Part shown: positions 59,855-64,000 of the stretch, in pieces
How positions within the stretch are numbered: the first letter of the stretch is position 1
Layout: every line of letters starts with the position of its first letter
Source: Stenogyne calaminthoides
Lineage: Eukaryota > Streptophyta > Magnoliopsida > Lamiales > Lamiaceae
NCBI GenBank assembly: GCA_037126765.1
Contig: JBBCBC010000002.1
Coordinates: 44,644,889-44,708,888 of the forward strand
Direction: 5' to 3'
DNA: 64,000 nucleotides
Notes under the pieces: generated by a model
Databases searched by the model: none
What the model was told of the DNA's origin: nothing
What the model saw: the letters and a program-made list of their open reading frames with translations, nothing else
Translations under genes and position numbers: made by a program

Positions 59855-60971
59855 CAGTGTTTTTAGAATTGGACCGGACCAGCCGGTTCAACCGGGGGAA
59901 CCGATCCCGGAACCAGTCCGGAAAACCCCTAAAAACCGCTTTTGCGGTCAAATCGGTCAAAACCGGTCGAATCGGTTCTACCCTTAAAAAAAAAAACTTT
60001 TAATTATATGTATTAAGGTCCATCTTCACCCCCCTTTTATAATACTTCTTCCCTTTTATAATACTTCTTCTCACATTTTTCTCCAACACTTCACATTTTT
60101 CTCCAACAATTTTGATGTGCGATAAATGTATGAGGTGGAACAAATTTTATAATACTTTCCTCTGACATGGGATAAATGTATGAGGTGAGACAAAATTTAT
60201 AATACTTCATTTCACACTTTTCTCCTTTCAATGTGGGATAAATGTATGGGGTGGGACAAATTTTATAATACTTTCTCTCACATTTTTCTCCAACACTTTC
60301 GATGTGGGATAAATATATGAGGTGAGACAAAATTTATAATACTTTCTTTCACATTTTTCTCCAACACTTTCGATGTGGGATAAATGTATGAAGTGTGACA
60401 AATTTTATAATACTTCCTCTCATATTTTTCTCCAACACTTTCGATGTGGGACAAATATATGAGGTTCACTTATCCCCTTTAATATTATTTTCTTTTACAT
60501 TTTCCTCTAATATATTCGATGTGGGATAAATATATGAGGTACACTTCTTCCCCTTTTATATTATTTCTCTCACATTTTCCTCAAACTCTTTCGATGTGGG
60601 ACAAAATTATGAGATCCACCACTTCCCCATTTATATCATTTTTTTCTCACAGTTTCATCTAAACTTAATCAAAGTGAGACAAAATTATAAGGTCAACCTT
60701 CCCCCTTTATGTTACTTTCTCTCATATTATTGTGTTAGTTTTTTTATTATAACTATAACTTCTATTGTGTTTTCTTCAATATGATATGAAAAGATAAAAT
60801 ATATGTTTAAATTTCTGTAGGTGTATACTTATTTTATATTTTTAACTAAACATAGAAAATATTGACAAAAATTAGACATAAATCATTTCAACGGTTGAAC
60901 CGATTCGACCGGTTGAATGGCTGATCAGTGGTCTGTCCAGTTCGATCATCGGTTCGATTATGAAAACACTG
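59855..60971. mobile_element. hAT-like non-autonomous element (1,117 bp)
   Basis: Inverted ends CAGTGTTTTTAGAATTGGAC and, in reverse, CAGTGTTTTCATAATCGAAC, each followed by a CCGGTTCAACCGG/ACCGGTCGAATCGG-rich stretch. Flanks ACTATTAA (59847-59854) and ACTATTAT (60972-60979) are an 8-bp target duplication with one change. No transposase. The central 650 bp is a minisatellite. Confidence 0.85.
60068..60725. repeat. Minisatellite inside the hAT element, about 10 units
   Basis: Units of about 60-72 bp of the form CACATTTTTCTCCAACACTT, TCGATGTGGGATAAATGTAT, then GAGGTGAGACAAATTTTATA, in tandem. The first half is more homogeneous; later units carry CTTCCCC(TTT)-type variation. Frames on the minus strand are repeat artefacts. 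Confidence 0.9.
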
Positions 60972-61276
60972 ACTATTATTTTATTAGATTAATAATATTA
61001 ATTTATAAGTTTAATAATATCAATTGCATATTATGAACAAGTTTAATGTGAGAGTTTGTTTGTTTCTTTTTTAATTTTATTTTTATGAAAAAACAATAGT
61101 GGGCCTACCTAATTTACTTCCGCCTGTTATAGTGCTGCTATGGTTGGGCCTGGTCCAACATAAATTAGGCTACCATAAAATTGCGTTTCAATGGGCCGTG
61201 GGCCTTTGTCCTGGAAGAAACCCAGACCACTAAAATTATTTTATGTTGAGCAGTATTTATTACTCCACTATTTGGG

Positions 61277-61734
61277 TAGGGCGGAGAAATCTAAAAAATA
61301 TCCATTATATAAAGTTTTATCGTATCGAAAAATATCGATTTTATCGAAATTTTTTTGTATACCTAAATTTTTTTGATGCGGTATGGTGCCGTCAAAAAAA
61401 TTTCGATCACGATAATTGATATGAAAATATAGAAAAATTTGATTATCTTGGCAAAATATACCGGTATACCGAAAATTTTTCGGTATACCGAAAATATTTC
61501 CTGTATATCGAAAATACTTCGGTATACCAATATATACTGAAATTTCGGTACGGTATCGGTATGAAGTATTGACATACCGAAAATTTCGGTATGCCGAAAT
61601 TTCGGTATACCGAATTTTCGGTACGACAATGGTATGACATTTTTCGATATCGAAAATTTCGGTACGGTAACGAAAAATTTCGGTACATTTTTTCGGTACA
61701 GAAAATTTTCTGTATGCCGTACCGTCCACCCCTA
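61277..61734. mobile_element. Palindrome-rich hAT-like element
   Basis: Left end TAGGGCGGAGAAAT and right end, in reverse, TAGGGGTGGACGGTACGG. The interior consists largely of alternating GGTATACCGAAA / TTTCGGTATACC motifs in both orientations. TAGGGGTGG-type ends are known from plant hAT elements. No convincing target duplication. Frames inside are artefacts of the motif. Confidence 0.7.
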
Positions 61735-61844
61735 GTGATGGGTGACTAATTAATTATTGAATGACAAACAATAGTTGATCTAATTGTCTGTATTAATTAT
61801 CAGAGTTATTCCACATCACAACTATACAATGTGGGGAAAAGAAT

Positions 61845-62093
61845 ACGAGGTTCTGCTTGGTCGGGGTAATGGAAGTAAGTAATGAAAATCATTTATACTG
61901 ATGTTGTTTTGTGGTTTTGATACGCAAGTAATGAGAATAGAAGTGGACAATTGATTACCCTCATTCATTATCAACTCATCTCACATAATACTCTAATCAA
62001 GTAATAATAATGCAATCAATAACCCTTAATGATTGATCTCAATGATATTCATTATCATTACTATTCCCAATTCATATCAAGCGGACCCTGAAT
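61845..62093. mobile_element. Possible MITE with GGTTCTGCTTGGT / ATCAAGCGGACCCTGA ends
   Basis: The imperfect inverted ends both lead into GTAATG-AGTAATGA-type sequence; 249 bp, non-coding. The superfamily is unclear. Confidence 0.5.
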
Positions 62094-62403
62094 TGTGGAG
62101 AGGTGAGGTTAAAATGTAATGAATAATAAGGTCCAATGAATTCAAAATCTGACTCGTCTTGCCGGTGGGTGATCCAGACCAGACCCTACTTAGAATAGTG
62201 ATATTAGCAAAGCATTTAAGTCAACAAAGAACATATACATGCTGGTTTTAGATACTCCATTACATCATTCACGACATCAAAGATACGCCGGCTCATTTAA
62301 ATCGGCATTTTTTGAACAAATTATCTGTATTTCTTTAGGCACTGATGTGAAATTCAACTATACGTTTATTATGCAACCAATCTCAACATAAATTGGGTGT
62401 ATA

Positions 62404-62423
62404 TTATTATTATTATTATTATA
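62404..62423. repeat. (ATT)n microsatellite
   Basis: Six to seven ATT units just upstream of the SINE at 62447. Confidence 0.75.
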
Positions 62424-62446
62424 ATAACATAATATATGTATTCGTA

Positions 62447-62534
62447 GAGTGAAATAGCTCAAGCGGTTAGACACCACTACTTATGCTGTGAGTTTATGGA
62501 TTTGAGTTATCATTTGTCCAATAAAAAAAATGAT
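62447..62534 (+). mobile_element. tRNA-derived SINE
   Basis: A box TAGCTCAAGCGGTTAGA near 62454 and B-box-like GGATTTGAGTTATC near 62499, with tRNA spacing, then ATTTGTCCAATAAAAAAAA. The short body and A-rich tail fit a plant SINE of the Au-like class. Target duplication not found. Confidence 0.65.
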
Positions 62535-62557
62535 TATACTGTATTTTATAATATTAG

Positions 62558-62584
62558 AATATATATATATATATATATATATAT
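62558..62584. repeat. (AT)n microsatellite
   Basis: About 13 AT units. Confidence 0.85.
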
Positions 62585-62599
62585 TTTAAATAATTCATT

Positions 62600-64000
62600 T
62601 ATCGATCATAATAGAAATGCAGCAGCTTCATTGAATTATGTTCGGCCTAATGAGTTGGTGTGAACTGTAGCTAATTTCAGAAATTGACAAAGCACACGTG
62701 CAATCCATATATTACCCACTGTAAATCTTGTCCAATACCCATTTGAAAATTCTTTTTATTTATATATTTAATTATCCAGGCCCATCAAGATCTAAGTCAA
62801 ATTAGTTCGCATCCTGCAATTTAATACGCACATACATTGCTCTTCAAAAAAAATAAAAAAATACACACGTATAATTGCTATGAGGAGCTGTGCAAAATAA
62901 TTATATCAATATTTCAATTGTTACTTTGTTAGTGTTAGGTTGGACTAGTGAAGACAGCGAATTCACATTGACTAAATGTAGAAAATAATTTTTATCTACA
63001 ATCATCTCATCCAATTTGCATAATTGGAATTTTTTTATATATAGGATACACAATGATCTGTTTGCACATGCATTAATTAATTGCAGAATTTTTTAGCAGC
63101 TTAAATTAATATATTAGTTTTAGTTTCGTTCTAAAATATCCCAAGCATTTTAATTAATTTATTATAATAGCTTTTACATTTTTCTTGTCGAGATGATCAA
63201 TTACACAATACTATAATATTATTCATTTTAAAGTTACATAATTACACAATATTTATAAGTCAATAAATATTGAAAAATGAAGCTTTAAAATACATATCAG
63301 AATATATACTATTTGATATATTTATTATATAGCGTAAATAAGATTATTTTACATGGTGATTTTATATATGTATAATGTATTTTATATGTAATATAATTGA
63401 TTTTCAGGAATATTCCCATCTAATCTAGTACTATATGTATTAAAGTTAAGGACAAAAATTTCTATTAGAAGATATAATATATATAATGAATCCATCATAT
63501 AATTAAAAACGTGGTTCAAACTTTATATATATATTAATCATGTGAGTGAAGGTTCGAGGATGGCCATGCAAGCAACTTGGCCAACCAAACCAAACATGAA
63601 CATTAGAAGCAATCACTTTTTTTAAAATAAATTTTAAGTGAATTCACGTATTCAAGTGTGTATTCGTAATTAATTTTATTGACATGACGAATCTTTATAT
63701 AGTTAATATGAGAATAATTGGACAAAAAGTAGCATCACAGCTAATGATGTCCGAGTTTCGGCGATTACAAAAGGCAAACTTAGCTTTACGACTTTGTCTA
63801 TTTCAATTCCAATTGTTTTCTTGATATAGCTAGGCTACCATACATGATATTACCCCCCTTTATCATAATTTTGATTTACCACTTTTTCGTAAATAATTGT
63901 CTTTATTTTGTATGATCATTTTTTAAAAAAAAAATAAAAAAACTTTCAATACTATTTAATATTAGACAAAAACTTGTGTGAACCCGAGTTCACTATGAAC
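62600..64000. other. AT-rich intergenic region to the window end
   Basis: No gene seen. Near the end, GTGAACCCGAGTTCAC (63978-63993) echoes the palindrome at 45956. Confidence 0.45.

Noticed and set aside
60091..60469. Minus-strand frames with repeated YLSHIESVGEK
   Set aside because: They are translations of the minisatellite inside the hAT element; the unit repeats in DNA and frames shift between units.
61268..61729. Minus-strand reading frames of up to 153 codons rich in YRNFRYR-like repeats
   Set aside because: They result from the GGTATACCGAAA palindromic motif being open in several frames; no protein family match and several overlapping frames are open equally.

Overview
The window is nuclear DNA of a flowering plant. 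It is AT-rich, with many short spliced exons, GT-AG introns, TATA boxes, MITEs and SINEs. It contains typical plant genes: PsbO, COR413, a CASP-like protein, an NPH3/BTB protein, a DYW-type PPR and a WAK-like kinase. The gene set and sequences fit a core eudicot; I lean to an asterid, but the species cannot be fixed from this window.

Layout. 1-14059 (+) is the 3' part of a very large VPS13/SHRUBBY-type lipid-transfer protein gene. I traced 32 exons (5,987 nt, open throughout, 1,994 residues). One of its introns holds a complete TRIM retrotransposon. 14-29 kb is repeat-rich: PIF/Harbinger-, Stowaway-, hAT- and Mutator-like MITEs, a SINE, a 131-bp hairpin, LTR-like DNA and the relic of a SAM-domain gene. 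Only one small intact gene (16762) lies there. 29.9-32.4 kb is a WAKL14-like receptor kinase broken by four separate lesions. 33.06-33.52 kb (-) is a small chloroplast-type protein with a seven-residue repeat, and 34.73 kb a 63-residue Cys-rich protein. 39.7-41.9 kb is a four-exon BTB/NPH3 gene. 43.4-45.06 kb is a four-exon COR413 plasma-membrane gene. 46.4-47.0 kb is a gene for box C/D snoRNA U15 behind a site II/telo-box/TATA promoter. 50.7-52.4 kb is psbO with a G-box and I-boxes upstream. 53.2-55.2 kb (-) is a PPR-DYW gene split by one in-frame TAG. 56.8-58.9 kb is a CASP-like (5C type) gene. 59-64 kb is again repeat-rich and includes a hAT-like element with an internal minisatellite.

The genes do not form a functional cluster; each is an independent plant locus. 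PsbO serves photosynthesis. COR413, CASP-like and VPS13 are membrane proteins. The PPR would act in organelle RNA editing if intact. The most interesting points are the uncatalogued-looking U15 gene, the two protein genes caught during decay (WAKL and PPR), a MITE family whose internal core is shared between elements with different termini, and the minisatellite-bearing hAT element. I found no prokaryote-like cluster, CRISPR array or viral gene.
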